From NCBI GenBank assembly GCA_907163345.1, contig CAJQUN010000020.1, forward strand, positions 6,693,722 through 6,757,721: a DNA stretch of 64,000 nt, read 5' to 3'. Below, in pieces: positions 1-12,429 of this stretch; position 1 is the stretch's first letter, and the number at the start of each line of letters is the position of its first letter. This stretch comes from Haberlea rhodopensis. Lineage: Eukaryota > Streptophyta > Magnoliopsida > Lamiales > Gesneriaceae. The notes below the pieces were generated by a model that had not been told where the DNA came from, ran no database searches, and saw nothing but the letters and a program-made list of their open reading frames with translations. The position numbers were made by a program, and so were the translations under genes.

Positions 1-39
1 TTTTATTCATTTTGCTCAAACACCGAACCTCAGAAAATA

Positions 40-165
40 ATTTTTTTTTATCTATCTTAATTTTTTTTAAAAAAAAAGCAAATTTTATTTGACCCCAAAA
101 ATTACATTTTTCCCCTAAAAATTTCATTCTGCCCCCCAAAAGTATATTTTGACCCTCTTTAAATA
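40..165. repeat. Degenerate C-run/T-run repeat fragment
   Basis: Short C-runs alternate with A/T runs (blocks such as GACCCCAAAAATTACA). On the opposite strand this resembles the G-run segment near 61370-61740, so both are probably pieces of one dispersed repeat. No coding capacity is seen. Confidence 0.35.
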
Positions 166-169
166 TTCA

Positions 170-690
170 AAGCATTTCACGGCATGGCTGTCGCGGAATA
201 TTTGTAAAATGCTTTTATGATGATTTATATTTATATTCAAATCAAGAACTAAGAAATCTCCAACCAGCAGCATTATTTTAACTGGATCAGTGTCTTCAAA
301 CAGACGTCATCACTGCAGTCGAAAATGTTTTTATATACATGATTGGCGTTCAACTTATAACCAACTCAAAATAAACTTATTTTAAAGAAAAAAAACATAA
401 AATAATACATCAGTCAATTTAGACTAATCATCTCGAGTTGATTTATGAGTTGTGCGCAAACCAAGTCCATACAAATATTGGAGTTGTATATATTTTTATT
501 TTATTTTATTTTAAAATTGTTTTTATTTAAAAAAACAAAAAAAATTTAAAACATTGAAGTTGGCGTGGCCAACTTTTTGGAAAATTGGCCACGCCAACCC
601 AGTTGGTGTTTTGGGTCACTTTATTAAGTTTTAATGTTTTAGGTTAGTTTGTTAAATGTGTTTTAATTTGGGGTTATTTAAACAAAAAAC
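170..690 (-). repeat. Dispersed repeat, copy 1 (matches 37385-38545)
   Basis: Read on the minus strand, this stretch is collinear with the plus strand of 37385-38545. Both hold the flank with AATAAAGTGACCCAAAAC, a segment with TTGCGCACAACTCATAAATC, then AGACACTGATCCAGTTAAA and a stretch about CCATAAAAGCATTT. Copy 1 lacks the hAT insert and the AT-rich block present in the other copy. A local palindrome built on GTTGGCGTGGCCAAC lies at about 557-597. It appears to be a non-coding transposon family of unknown class. Confidence 0.7.
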
Positions 691-699
691 CCTATCTTT

Positions 700-1245
700 C
701 AATCTCAATTATAATTCTCAAAAATCATTCAAAGGTTGCAAAGCTTTGAAAGCATTAAGTTTATAATTCATGCACAAAAGAATGAATCAACTAATAACAT
801 TCAAATCATAAAACCAAACACAAGCTCCCCTAATCTTGATAAAATAAACTTTAGTTCGTCTTAAAATTAAAATAACAAGATGCAAAAGATTTTTTCAACC
901 AAATCAACATCATGAATTCGAAAATATTCAAAAACAAAGGTTTAAAAGTACGATAAACGGTTGGCGTCTACTCCGTGCGTTGAAACTTGACTCCTTCTCT
1001 TGCTTCCTTCCTTGCACTTCAATGGCTTTTTGTGGAGGTGTAGGAGATGATGGTGGTGATTTTCTAGGTTGAAAATGAGTTCCCCTAGTCTGATATTTTC
1101 ATGGGTTTCGGGACCCTTTTTATAGGAGTGGATGAGAGTCCAAAGCAAAGAAAGTTCTCCCCATGCAAAACCTAGCCGCCACTAAAATCTGATATTTCGT
1201 CGCGGCAATCGTTCGGTAAATATCGTCGATCGATTGCGCTGGCAT
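700..1245. other. Intergenic, no gene seen
   Basis: No domain-bearing reading frame or clear repeat was recognised here. The sequence has the AT-rich composition of the flanks. Confidence 0.5.
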
Positions 1246-1249
1246 AAAA

Positions 1250-3761
1250 AGAAAAAAGCTAAGGTCAGCCCTGGCTTGAGAAGAGCATTATGGTCATCTC
1301 TGGCACAAAACTAGCGCTATAGCAATCCCTGACTTCGATTTATTAAAGCTCGAGAGTTCAGCCAAGCTTTTCTATGCTCATATTTATTGATTTTGGAGTT
1401 CAGTCAAGCTTTTTATATGCTAATATTTATTATCTCTGGAGTCTGGAGTCAGATCGGACGAGCATTATTTGCTTATTTATCTACTCAGGACATTTATTAT
1501 TTATCGAGTGTAGAAGAGCTTTATTTGCTCCACACATTTGTTAGCTCTGGACATCATGCGAGCTTTATTTGCTCCACACATTTATTAGCTCTGGACATCA
1601 CGCGAACTTTATTTGCTCTGCACGTTTATTAGCTCTAGAGATCAGATGCGCTTTAATTGCTCATATTTTATTAATTCCACAGGCCAGCCCTGCCCAAAAT
1701 ACATATCAGTCATGTTGATATTTATTTCTATATTTAGAATTATTTTGGAACTATTTCAGATATGGCATTGTAGGACAGTCTTGCCGAGATAATTGGTCAG
1801 CTCTGTTTGGTTTCTAGTTCAATATTTCAAATTGTTTCAAGTTATTGTTACATGTCAGCCATGTTCGAGATTTTCAGGTCAGCCCTTTTGAGGATTTCAG
1901 GACATTTATTGACTCCAGAGTCCGACCGAGCTTTATTTGCCCCATATATGTATCTGAGTTTATACGAGCTTTATTTTACTCCATCTATATAATAGCTCTT
2001 GATTCAGGATATTTACTATTCTGGAGTTCTGCTCGAATGCTCGGTTTATTTATTATTTTAGGACTTCAGACTTTTAATCTGCTCGGGATATTCATTATTT
2101 CAAGACTTCATTGAGTTTTTCATTAGATCGGGATGTTTACTACCCATGTGTTAGTTCTGGAATTTAGTCGGGTTTTACCTAATCAATTCGATTGAACTTT
2201 ATCTGCTTGGGATATTTATTAAATCTGAAGCTCGGATCAATTTTATTTATTCCTTAACTCGGAAGATATATTGTTTAATTTAGACGAGCTTCATTGGTGC
2301 AGCTTGGATGAGTTTTATTTGTTCGACATATGTCGTTTGCTAATCAGTTCGGGATGATTATTGATGGGGCAAGATATTTTTACTATCTTCGGAGTCAGAT
2401 AATCTTTATTAGCTCGGGATGCCTGCTTATTACTTCTGGAGCTCGACCATATCTTACTTGCTCAAAAGTTAAGGACGCTCATGAGTTTGATTAGCTCGTG
2501 ATATATATTGTTGGTATTCAGATGTGCTTTACTTGCCTAGGGTAATTGTTAGTTTGGGAGTCCGAGTAAATCTTATTCATTTAGAACATTGTTTTATTCT
2601 TGATTTATTAGCATAAGATACTTATTACCTCGGGATGTCAAATGAGCTTTATTTGCTTGTAGCTCTGGATTATCGATCACCTACTTTGGTTATGTAGGGC
2701 ACCTATTTTTGATTTTTTTTTATCCGAACTACAATGGTTGATCTGAACTTTCACTAGCATGTCTATGCCGACCAGAATATTTCAAGAGCCGTGGCGTAAG
2801 GAGGACGGGTTATTCACATTTCATTTGATGGTCAGCGGCGAATTGAAAGCTAAGCAGTGGGAATTCTAAAGATTCCCCGGGGGAAAAATAGAGATGTCTC
2901 CTACGTTACCCATAATATGTGGAAGTATCGACGTAATTTCATAGAGTCATTCGGTCTGAATGCTACATGAAGAACATAAGCCAGATGACGGAATGGGAAG
3001 ACCTAGTATGTAGAGTAATCGAACCCTCATCACCATGGTTATACTAGTCTCACATTTTATTATGGATCTTCATCCAACTCGTTGTGGTTCCACTGAGCAG
3101 GATGAATTATGAACTCTGCATTGTCGAGCCCCACTTATTATTGGTGAGCTGACCTCCACTTACCATTGATAAGCTTGAATTATCATTGGTGAGCTCCGTT
3201 TATCATGTAGGTCGGATCTATTTTGCTGATCAGATCATCTTAGTATTTAGAGTTGACTTGAATTAATATTTACTCAGACTTTGTATTGGGCGGATTCACA
3301 ATTGAAATGCACAAGTTTCCGAGAATAGTGCGCAGACAATTCTCGCTAGTACCATAATCGAGAGCGTTGCGCTAGCTCTACTAGAGGGGATACTAGTGTT
3401 ACACCATGACACTATTTGAATTTTACATTTCAATTCCCAAAAAACCCTGATGAATAAGCAATTATAGATAGGAAATGACCTTGACTTTCATCCTTTGAAG
3501 AAAGGGATTGACCATCATGGTTTAAAGGGCAAGGGAACAAAAAAGAATAAAAGGAGGGAGCAGACAAGAGTTTAGAGGAGGGAATGGGGTTTTCGTTCCA
3601 TTATTGTACAAAATGAAATGTAACTCTTGGATATTGATAGTGAAAAGTATACTGTAAGTCCCGTGATTTTTCCCCCATTTTAGGGATTTTTCACGTAAAA
3701 AATCTTTATTTTCTGTATACTATTAATTATTGCTATGTCACCAATTTTTGGGTGTGACATC
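1250..3761 (-). mobile_element. Putative Ty3/gypsy LTR remnant
   Basis: The right edge read on the minus strand begins TGTCACACCCAAAAATTGG, the usual style of plant Ty3/gypsy LTR starts. Most of the inside (about 1340-2700) is a degenerate, tandem-like series built on phrases such as TTTATTAGCTCTGGACATCA and AGCTTTATTTGCTC. It is followed by a less repetitive tail. No gag or pol coding was found and the left border and target duplication could not be located, so this is a solo or truncated LTR by inference. Confidence 0.4.
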
Positions 3762-4044
3762 ATCCTTTTATATTTTATACATGGTTAAATTGATTATTCT
3801 ACTAAGCTTTTAAGCTTTTAAGAATGAATTTACACAGTTCTGTATATTTTTTAAATTCATAAAATTATACTTACAACTTACAAGGAATAATAAGCTTTCC
3901 ACACTTAGATTCAATCATTAATCTTTATACAAAAGTAAATATTATATCAAATACATTATTATTCTTTTTTGTCTGGTAAGCCAAAGAGTGCCCAAATCCA
4001 AAGTAGGCCATCCAAAAGAGAGTCCGACCCACAAAATGGTGGTT

Positions 4045-4282
4045 ATGTTTGGATTAAATGATTTGAAACGAGTAAATTTCAAATTCGTCATTCAAATTCA
4101 TCATTTATGTTTGTGTAAAAAATTAAACTAGGTATTTCAAATTTTCATTTTTTCTAATACACATTTCTTTGTATTTTGAAAGAATTTGAAATGACAATAT
4201 ACTATATATCATTTCAAATCTATGAATATTAAATTAATTTTCAATTCATTTTCTCGAAATCAAATCTTTACATCCAAATGTT
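4045..4282. mobile_element. MITE-like repeat, copy 1 (pairs with 11511-11748)
   Basis: The left end (TGTTTGGATTAAATGATTTG) and the reverse complement of the right end (CATTTGGATGTAAAGATTTG) form an imperfect terminal inverted repeat. The middle, including GAAATGACAATATACTAT, recurs in the same orientation at 11511-11748. The element is about 240 bp and has no coding, as expected of a non-autonomous DNA transposon. The class is unresolved because no target duplication could be fixed. Confidence 0.6.
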
Positions 4283-4881
4283 CTTTCTATCTGAGATCTC
4301 ATTTCCAAATTATATTGGATTCAAATTATGAAGTCGAGTTGAATTGTATCTATCATGGAAGAAATTCTCCCAAAACTCATCTCTCCATACAATGGTTGAA
4401 CTCAAACTTTTTACCATTAAAATAAATAGGTATTTGGTTAATTGATAGGGTTTTAAAATATTATTTATGTAGTGCCACCATTTTTGGTTTCAAAGGTATG
4501 TCCATGTTTTCTTGCCCTCTATAAAAGCTTCTCCCAGACCTTGACCATTGATATATCGCTATATCTGTCATAATCACTCTTCCTCTCTTTAAAAATACCC
4601 ATTAATTCTCATGGATTTCAAGGACTTGAGATGTATGAAAATAAGTAATGTCATAAGCCGATGAGGACACTCGGTTCAAGTGGCAAAAGCCGATGGAAAA
4701 GTCGCATGGCTAATGGGATGTTATTACTGGAAATGGGCTCAAGCTTTGGCCACAGCTTGTGTTCTGTTGATCGACTTGTTATGCTGTTGTCTCAGGAGCA
4801 AGCCTTGGCTGCAAGGTGGCACGGCAGCAGCTCTTGAGGTTGCGACTTTGGTATATAGGCTTAATAAGAACGAATTGAATA
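4283..4881. other. Intergenic; unassigned 71-codon open frame
   Basis: A 71-codon frame (4680-4895, plus) is open and somewhat GC-richer than its surroundings. Its translation has a Cys/Leu-rich middle and no motif I recognise, and there are no flanking splice signals that I trust. I treat it as chance or repeat-derived. Nothing else is seen. Confidence 0.3.
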
Positions 4882-5035
4882 AAATTATCCAGTGAATTCA
4901 GGACATGTAAGCATTGTGCAAGTTTGAGGTATTGGATCGGCTATGCAAATGGCCTTCCCGTGGTCATCAATAGGTAGAATCGAGAATTCCAGCGTAAACA
5001 TGAAGCCTGAAAATTCTGAGAGGCAGAATCTAAGC
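4882..5035 (-). pseudogene. Broken copy of UPP exon 11 and flanking intron
   Basis: This stretch aligns with the exon 11 region of UPP (about 6343-6470). It shares the intron phrase AATTATCCAG, the exon core ATCGAGAAT.CCAG.GTAAACATGAAGCC and the acceptor side. On the minus strand it would read GLHVYAGILDST. A one-base insertion relative to exon 11 then shifts the frame into stop codons. Exons 10 and 12 are not found beside it. It is therefore a partial, decayed duplication of the UPP 3' end, about 1.3 kb downstream of the real stop codon, and should not be joined to the UPP model. Confidence 0.8.
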
Positions 5036-6284
5036 ATACCAAGAATAGAAATTTCGTTCACATGTATTTTAAGAAGGGGGTCGCCTTTTATTGCAATTGA
5101 TTGAATAAATCAGGGAAGATAATGTCTGATACTAAAGATACTCATTTTCTCGATAATTGACAGCTTTAATGTCTGCTTCACAATCTAAAATGGATTTACC
5201 AAATCTCCTGTAACTAAACAAATCTAATCTAAATTTCCTCTCCATTCGAATATTTAAAAACCCATCATGCCCTTGCACCCACCAATCGGCCCAGCTCGGT
5301 TTTCGGTGTACATCATGTGCGTCTCTATTGTCATTGTGCTTTTGGGTTGTTTAGCTTCACGTGGCTAAAGTTGTTGAAACAAAACACTGCCACATTAGGA
5401 CTGGCTCGGGCTTTGCAAATTACGATTATGATGGTTGGTTTGATACTACCCTCAAGGGTATTGCCCTTATGAATATATCAAATCATTGGATGAGAATATT
5501 CACGTCCAATGTTGCGACCCCCTTAAGAGTATAGTGCCCATGGGGTTAGCAAACCATAAACCGGTTATGATGTGGTAATGGTATGAATCATAATGGTGGT
5601 GTTGAAAGATATGGTGGAACTGTGGCAATTCCAGGTCTACCCCTCCAAAATGGAGACAATAATAAGAGGTTTAGAATCCAATCATGGAATAAGTTCGTAA
5701 TTTTTCGAGATGAAATCAAATGGGAGTTTCATTTACGTAGACAAGGCAACAGCGTGTACTTGTGTCTTGTATAGTTTGTTACATAATATTCAATTGGTAA
5801 GTCCTGTGGGAAGAAAAGGAAACTATTCCACTCACAACCCCAGTGTACTGAAGTTATCATTCTTAAAATACCTAAAATGCAGACGAAATGTATCTCAAAA
5901 CTACCACAGCACAAGGATGCATTAGCGGTCAGATATTAGTGGAAGATTGGAAAGAATCAGAAAAAAACTGAGAAACATGAATAGAACGATGTGGGACTAA
6001 AACAATCTTTTTTCACCAAAATAACATAATTAAAACATTTTTCATTTGTGAATTATGGAGCTAATAGTTAGGACTAAAATAAAATAATAGATGTAATTTC
6101 TCATTCAACAGGTATAGTCATTTTGAATTCCTTTCCCAAATACTGAGGCCCCATGAAGCCGAAATATTGCATTTTATATATAACAAGAACCAGCTCAACA
6201 ATACTTCAAGAATTGAAACACAGCTTTTCATACCTTCGAATGCCAAATTGTAGAGATGACAAAGGGGCAAAATTTGATAGATTT
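5036..6284. other. UPP 3' flank, no gene seen
   Basis: This is the 3' flank of UPP and probably includes its 3' UTR in the upper few hundred bases. Short open frames at 5583-5925 overlap on both strands and show no recognisable motif. No repeat with clear borders was found. Confidence 0.5.
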
Positions 6285-9200
6285 TTATGTGCCAAAGCTA
6301 CGGTCTCCAGCATCCCCAAGTCCAGGAATTATGAACCTTAAAAATTATCCAGCACATGTCAGCACTATGCCAGTTTGTGATAGTTATCAGCTAACTATGT
6401 AAAATAGTTTACCCTTTGTCATTAACTGTAGGATCGAGAATCCCAGAGTAAACATGAAGCCTGAAAAATATGATGTAAATCACTATATCCGAAACATAAA
6501 AATACATCTCTGTGATAAATATAATGACCCTAAAAGATTTGCCTAAACAAATTATTACCCGGGGAACTTTTCACCAAGTTTTTGAAGAGCTGGGGGAGCA
6601 GCAACAGCAGATATCTATATCAAACAATTTGGTTAGATCAGAAGATAACACATGTCCGTCAAGAATGGATATAAATATATCTGTGGAACAATAACCAAAC
6701 CACGGAAATGAAAGAAAAATTGAAATCGATAAGACCAGTATAAAGTGAGCATCACCCAGTGGTCACTAAAATAAGAACGAATATAGAAACTGACCACTTT
6801 GATTTGCTTGTTGTCCACCCCGCACCCCTTAATTAGCTCAAGGGCTGCAACAATTGTACCACCTAAAAAGTTACACGCACACACATAAGATTCTAAGCAT
6901 TACCATCTATCTTAACTAAGGAGCCAAGCACAATCAGGGATTGAGCTGCTTGTAATTTAGTATAGCAATTGAATATAGTAGTCGCGTATCTTTTATTTAA
7001 TAACTTCGTCGTTATGAACTTCAGACCAACCAACTGATTCAGTTAAAACATATACCGTATGAACGGCAAGGTACAATCTGTGTCAACAGCTTTACTTGTA
7101 GATTTTCATTCATTAACTCATAAGAAAAACAAAGAAAATCAGTACTAAGAGCTGTGTTCACGAAGATAACCTTGATTTCACAATTATAACAGATTTGATG
7201 ATGACAGTGATAGGTATAAAAGTTAAAGCTAAATATAAGCCTGAACCAAGAAAGATTTTAAGGGGACGAGCAAACCCCACAGTAAATTGTCTGAAAGTTT
7301 AATCCAAACTGCACTCAAACCACAGAAATATCTGATTTAATTCTTATATGATGGGCTTTAGGAGAAAACAAAAAAACAATACCAGATGGTAGAGGACTGT
7401 CTACTTGATTCAAAGAATCTCTATTAACTCTAAACAATGAGAAGAAAAACTCGCGGTGGAGCAAAATCATACGAGGCATTGTTGGCAAATATAAATTAGC
7501 ACAACATGCACGAAACGGCATTACATAATTACCTGTTGCAAGCATGGGATCTACGACAAATACTCGAGAACCTTCAGGAAATTTCTCAGGCAACCTGATG
7601 CACAGGTAAAAATCTTATCATTTCCATCACGCTGGCTTATTACAAGCGACTGGTGCAGCCATAACATAGTAACAATACATCTACTAGGATATGACATAGC
7701 CTTCTTGACAACAAAAATACAAAATGTGAGAGTAAGCTGAACTTTGTACCACAATTATGAGTTCTTACTTGTTCAGATATACAGTTGGCTGAAGTGTTTC
7801 TTCATCTCTGCTAATCCCTAAAATGATCAGTTTCAACAACACTAGTGAAAATGAATAGAAACACAATACCCGCTGGTCAGACACCAAAAAGAAAATAGAC
7901 AATATATTTTAATTTTTAACTTGATTGACATGAATTGCCTTAGAATGGATTAACATGTCAACCATAAAACATAAAAAGTGCCGTTTTCACAATCATATGG
8001 TACTTAGTAAGGATGCTTTGTGTTGTTGGATAGATAAACAAATTGTATGCATTAAGAACAGTATCTTTTAAGAAATAAACATTTAAACTGACAACCAAAT
8101 AAGATTGAATGTCAGGGTTTAGTACACCAATAATAAAGTTGAACACTGAAAATTACCGAACATGGATAGCACTATATACTATATTATTTAGCATAATGTA
8201 TCTGTTTGGTCATTTTAAGTATTTGGACAAAAATACCCTTTCTTTCATTTGATAGAAATTTATACACACGAATTATCGCGGGTTCAGTAATCACAGGATG
8301 CAAACGTTACCATACCAAGATGATATATTTTTGTTGCTGGCAAAATTGATGATGCATACTCTGCTAATGCAAGGCCAGCTCTCAATATGGGAACAATCTG
8401 TAGTGCAAGACATCAATCTAGAAATTCTTAGTAATAAAACAAACAATGTGAAATCCAATGCATGATATAGAAGTACATGGAATGTCATGAGAACACAAAA
8501 ATAATATTTTATTAGCTTGCCAATACTAGATATATTGTTTCGGTAACAATATAAGTAGTAGAGAAACAAAAAAATTCCAACACTCCCATAATCACATGCC
8601 CTCTTCTTACCATATTCAAATCGGAACAGAGGACATTTTGTTTGGTCATGAGCTGTCTCGTATTGAGGTATGCATTTGTAAACAAATGAAAATAGAATTA
8701 TCCATGCAAAGAAACAATAACAGAGTTATATTGGGTGAAATAAAGTAATATTATATTTTATTCAAATTGATAAATGTTTGGAACTTTCTGCTAAAATATT
8801 GCCTACATATCAAACCTCATAATCACAAACAGAATGAGGAAGATTCAATGTGTACATGCTCGCACGTGTGTGAGCTTGCATGAGAGAGAGAGAGAGAGAG
8901 AGAGAGAATAACCGCTATTGGTTCCCGTGGATCAATAAATTCAACAGCTGCAGCACCTAATGGTGACTGAATCTCTCCACTGATAGTTGGCTGGCAGCAA
9001 TTACAAATGAAGATTATTCTTTCAAATATGAAAATAAATTCTGCATTAGGAATACTTTTTTTACTAAAAAACAAAAAAAAAAAAAATTCAAACAAAATGG
9101 TGACATTTGGGAAACAACCCAAAGCAAAATAATTGATTTATACACGTATTATAACAAAAATTTCCGTATAAATTGCACCATCCTATTTCTCTATATTACT

Positions 9201-10666
9201 GCTCCTATTTAACAACATTGATTATACAGTATCCGCTGGAAAAGCTTAATAAATTAGCAAACTCACCAGCCAGTCTCTTGATGCTTCATAAATGAGCAAT
9301 CTCCCAAGCTCGGCCATGGCATTCTCTATTATGCAGTATAACAAAGACAATACCAATGCATTAAAATCCAAGAAACTAAACAAACACAAGGAAGATTGAT
9401 TACAAAATCATTCCACCATTGTTAAACATGTCAAATTCAAAGTACTTCTCAACCTAGTACAACTAGTTCACAACTTAGCACTAAGTCCAATATCAGTATG
9501 ACAGTATCCATAGGCTGTCCCATTTCATGTTATTCAGCATTACAGATTTGGATGAATAAATGTAGGACCGAGCATCTGCACTCGTACAACAAATGATAAT
9601 TCAACTATTTTAAACCATAAACAATTAAAGCTCCACATTTCAATGTTTAGCAAGAGTGTCGCCATTTGTTGCTCCGAAACAACCTCAATTCCAATATTAT
9701 ACAACCAGCTCACGGCGAATAAAGCAAGTGATCTTGAGGTCGTATACCAGTTTTAGACCGGTGCGGCTAATAAATGTAGGACTGAGCATCTGCGCTCGTA
9801 CAACAAATGATAATTCAACTATTTTAAACCATAAAACAATTAAAGCTCCACATTTCAATGGTTTAGCAAGAGTGTCGCCATTTGTTGCTCCGAAACAACT
9901 CTCAATTCCAATATTATACAACCAGCTCACGGCGAATAAAGCACGTGATCTTGAGGTCTTATACCAGTTTTTAGGACCGATGTGGTTACCAATTAACCAA
10001 AAGGTACGGCCAATTTTAACTTCAAAGTGAAAAAGTGACACAGCCAAGATTTAAATATGATCTACTTAGCAAAGTTTAACAAGCAGGCTGAATATCTAGC
10101 TGGCCAAAAGAGAGACTGAATAACTGAAACATTGGACTCACTGAAGACAGCGCAAGGCGTCTGTTCATTCCGAAGAACTGAAACCCAATGCTTTATCAAA
10201 GGATGCGGCGGAACAAACACCTAATAAACAACCATCATAAATCTATAAATATCGAAACTGAATACCCTTTCAAGCTCATCTACATTCAAATCCCTCTTCA
10301 TCTAACAGCGTAAAAAAACAAAAAAAAAACAAAACGAAACATGAAAAACTGACCAGCATTCTGTCTCCAGTCATAGGAAATCTCTCCGCCGTTGCTTGGC
10401 AGTTCACAGACATGGCTCGTTTTCTACGACTGTCCGAATTCAAAATCTAGCAAGAAAATTATTACAATTGTAACAATGATTGGGATTTTATTAAAAAAAA
10501 TATCTGAATGGAAATGACAGTGGCGTACCTTGGGATTTATACTTAAATTAGAGGTGGAAGAGGGATTATTGGGTGTGGGAAGGTGTAGGGAAAGGGAAAA
10601 TGCAGATGAAAGAGGAGAATCGGAAGGGTTACAGAGAAATGGGGGATTTGACATCTGGAAAGCCAT
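6285..10666 (-). CDS. UPP: Uracil phosphoribosyltransferase, plastid (UPP)
   Basis: Pyrimidine salvage enzyme: uracil + PRPP gives UMP + PPi. Twelve exons (minus): 10529-10666, 10354-10446, 10142-10220, 9267-9325, 8913-8990, 8316-8397, 7769-7817, 7533-7594, 6795-6862, 6559-6614, 6413-6460, 6285-6336; total 864 nt, 287 aa, all GT-AG, all phases agree. Residues 1 to about 60 are Ser/Pro/Asn-rich with basic RRKR at 53-56, like a chloroplast transit peptide. The core runs from VFVPPHPLIKHW. The PRPP loop VVDPMLATGGT is at 206-216 and the uracil-binding C-terminus GLGDAGDRSFGT at 276-287. Length and motifs match the plastid enzyme of Arabidopsis. The upstream ATG of the long first open frame lies in the 5' UTR; I chose the ATG at 10666 because the transit peptide begins there. 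Intron 3 holds a tandem duplication and intron 5 a GA microsatellite. Confidence 0.95.
8882..8907. repeat. (GA)n microsatellite in a UPP intron
   Basis: About 13 GA units lie just beyond the donor of UPP exon 5 (donor GTTATT at 8907-8912). On the transcript this is a CU run starting a few bases into intron 5. Confidence 0.95.
9555..9985. repeat. Tandem duplication, 214-bp unit, in UPP intron 3
   Basis: Two near-identical copies, 9555-9768 and 9769 to about 9985, both start AATAAATGTAGGAC and share TGTCGCCATTTGTTGCTCCG. They give overlapping open frames of about 120 codons on both strands that simply read the repeat twice; neither is a gene. Confidence 0.9.
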
Positions 10667-10916
10667 TTTGATGAAAAGCTCAAAGGAAGAGGAATGGGAG
10701 CGAGGGAGTTGAGATTTATTAGTTCGAATTTCGATGGAGATGGTGGTGCAGCAACTTATGGTGAGGCTGCACACATGTGAATATTCTTTCTCATTTTCTC
10801 TCTCTGTTTTGTTTTCATGGAAAGCCGATATTGAGGAATTTGTTCTTATTTGTATTCTACGGAAAAGTCTATAAATTAGTTCGATATTAGAAAAGGAAAC
10901 CAGCATTGCCCAACGG

Positions 10917-11411
10917 TAGGGCTGGTTATTGGATTAGGTTGGTCTGAAATCGGTTCGAAATTGAATCGATTCAATCCGGTTCGGAATCGGATCCGTAGGT
11001 AGGGCTGGTTATTGGATTAGGTTGGTCTGAAATCGGTTCGAAATTGAATCGATTCAATCCGGTTCGGAATCGGATCCGGACCAACCGATTACGGATCCGA
11101 TCCGATAGTTACCGGATCGGATTGGTTCTAATGGATTGGAACCGGTGCTTACCGATTCCGGTTCTAGATTGGAACCGGAACCGATAGAAATTTTAAAAAA
11201 ATTAAAATGTAACTTCAATAGGAAAATGAAATTTTTTTAAAAAAAATAATTTTTTTATTAATAATCGGTTCCGGGTTGGAACCGGTCCAACCCAGAACCG
11301 GTGGATCCAATATCGGATTCGATCCGATTTCTTACCGGATCGGACCGGTTCTGGAAATATCAGGTCCGAAATCGGCCGATTCCGGACCGGATTGACCCAT
11401 TAAACACCATG
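10917..11411. mobile_element. hAT-type MITE (CCGGA-rich), upstream of UPP
   Basis: A non-coding element packed with variants of CCGGTTCCGGA and TCGGATCC. It is flanked by an 8-bp target duplication with one mismatch, CCCAACGG (10909-10916) and CCCAACAG (11412-11419), the hAT size. The left end TAGGGCTGGTTATTGG and the reversed right end CATGGTGTTTAATGGG form a weak inverted repeat. The first 83 bp are tandemly duplicated (10917 and 11000). It belongs to the same family as 37507-37914. It lies about 250 bp upstream of the UPP start codon, within the likely promoter. Confidence 0.8.
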
Positions 11412-11510
11412 CCCAACAGATTACATTATATATGATTTTGGTTGATAAAAAATAAAAATAAATAATAAGTTTGATCGATGTTATTTTTTAAAGTAATCTT
11501 ATTTTCTTAG

Positions 11511-11748
11511 GATATGTTCAACTGAAGGATTTTGAAATGAACAGATTTCAAATTTCACACTCAAATCAATCATTTATGTTTATGTAAGAAACTGAAATAT
11601 GTATATCAAATTTCTCTTTCTTTTTCAATATATACATTTTAGAAGGATTTAAAATGACAATATACTATGACATTTCAATCCATAAATTTTAAATGATTAC
11701 TTGTATTATATTTTCCTCCAAATCAAATTATTTCATCCAAATAAAACC
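11511..11748. mobile_element. MITE-like repeat, copy 2 (pairs with 4045-4282)
   Basis: Same family and orientation as 4045-4282, sharing AAATGACAATATACTATG and TTTATGTTTATGTAAGAAA-type phrases. The reversed right end reads TTATTTGGATGAAATAATTTG. Non-coding. Confidence 0.6.
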
Positions 11749-12429
11749 TTTAGCATTAGCTTAAATTGCAACTTGAGCAAATTTTTTACTCAATATCAGC
11801 GAGTCCTTTGCAATTTTTGTAGTCACATACAAATGGAAATGAAACTTTTGGGAGCAACAATTACATCAAGTCCGACATTAATCCAAGAATATTGTATTTA
11901 GATTTGTATATGACTTAAAGATTTAAATTTACCAAAACTACTGACTATAACTTTTGATATGATCCTATAATTGGTTGGTAAAAGCCGACATAAATTTTTT
12001 ATGTCAAGACTTACAAATTGGAATTATTTTTTAAAGTAACAATTATTTTATTGGCGTAACCAAAACGAGATCTATACCTGATGCGGACCCCATCCATACA
12101 CCAAAACAAATCAAATAGCATGTCAAACTTGGTTAATCTAACCATGGTTGCCATGCTATTTGGTTTGTTTTGGTATAGGGATGAGGTCCACGCCGGGTGT
12201 AGGTAAAAGTTTACCAAAACATTAGATTACTTAGGGAAATTACCCTGTACACAAATCCTTTCGATGGAAATACTCCACCTCTTTTACAAAAAATACTTAA
12301 TTCAACTGGTTGTACCATGTGTTTTTTGGTCATTTAGCTTACGTTTTAGAAGCATTTTGTGTTACCATGTATAAATCTCCCACACTACGCTTGGTCTTGT
12401 GTACAATTTAAAAGGAGTTTTTGTCAGAT

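Noticed and set aside
8907..8915. Non-canonical intron at the end of UPP exon 5
   Set aside because: The GTTATT donor after GCG gives in-phase joining to exon 6 and a family-consistent PIAIVPIL reading, so it is a normal GT-AG intron.
9656..10047. Overlapping frames of 116-124 codons on both strands
   Set aside because: Created by the 214-bp tandem duplication in a UPP intron.
10424..10906. 160-codon frame read as one protein upstream of UPP
   Set aside because: Only the part from 10666 to the donor at 10528 is coding (transit peptide); the upstream part is 5' UTR and the downstream part is intron 1.
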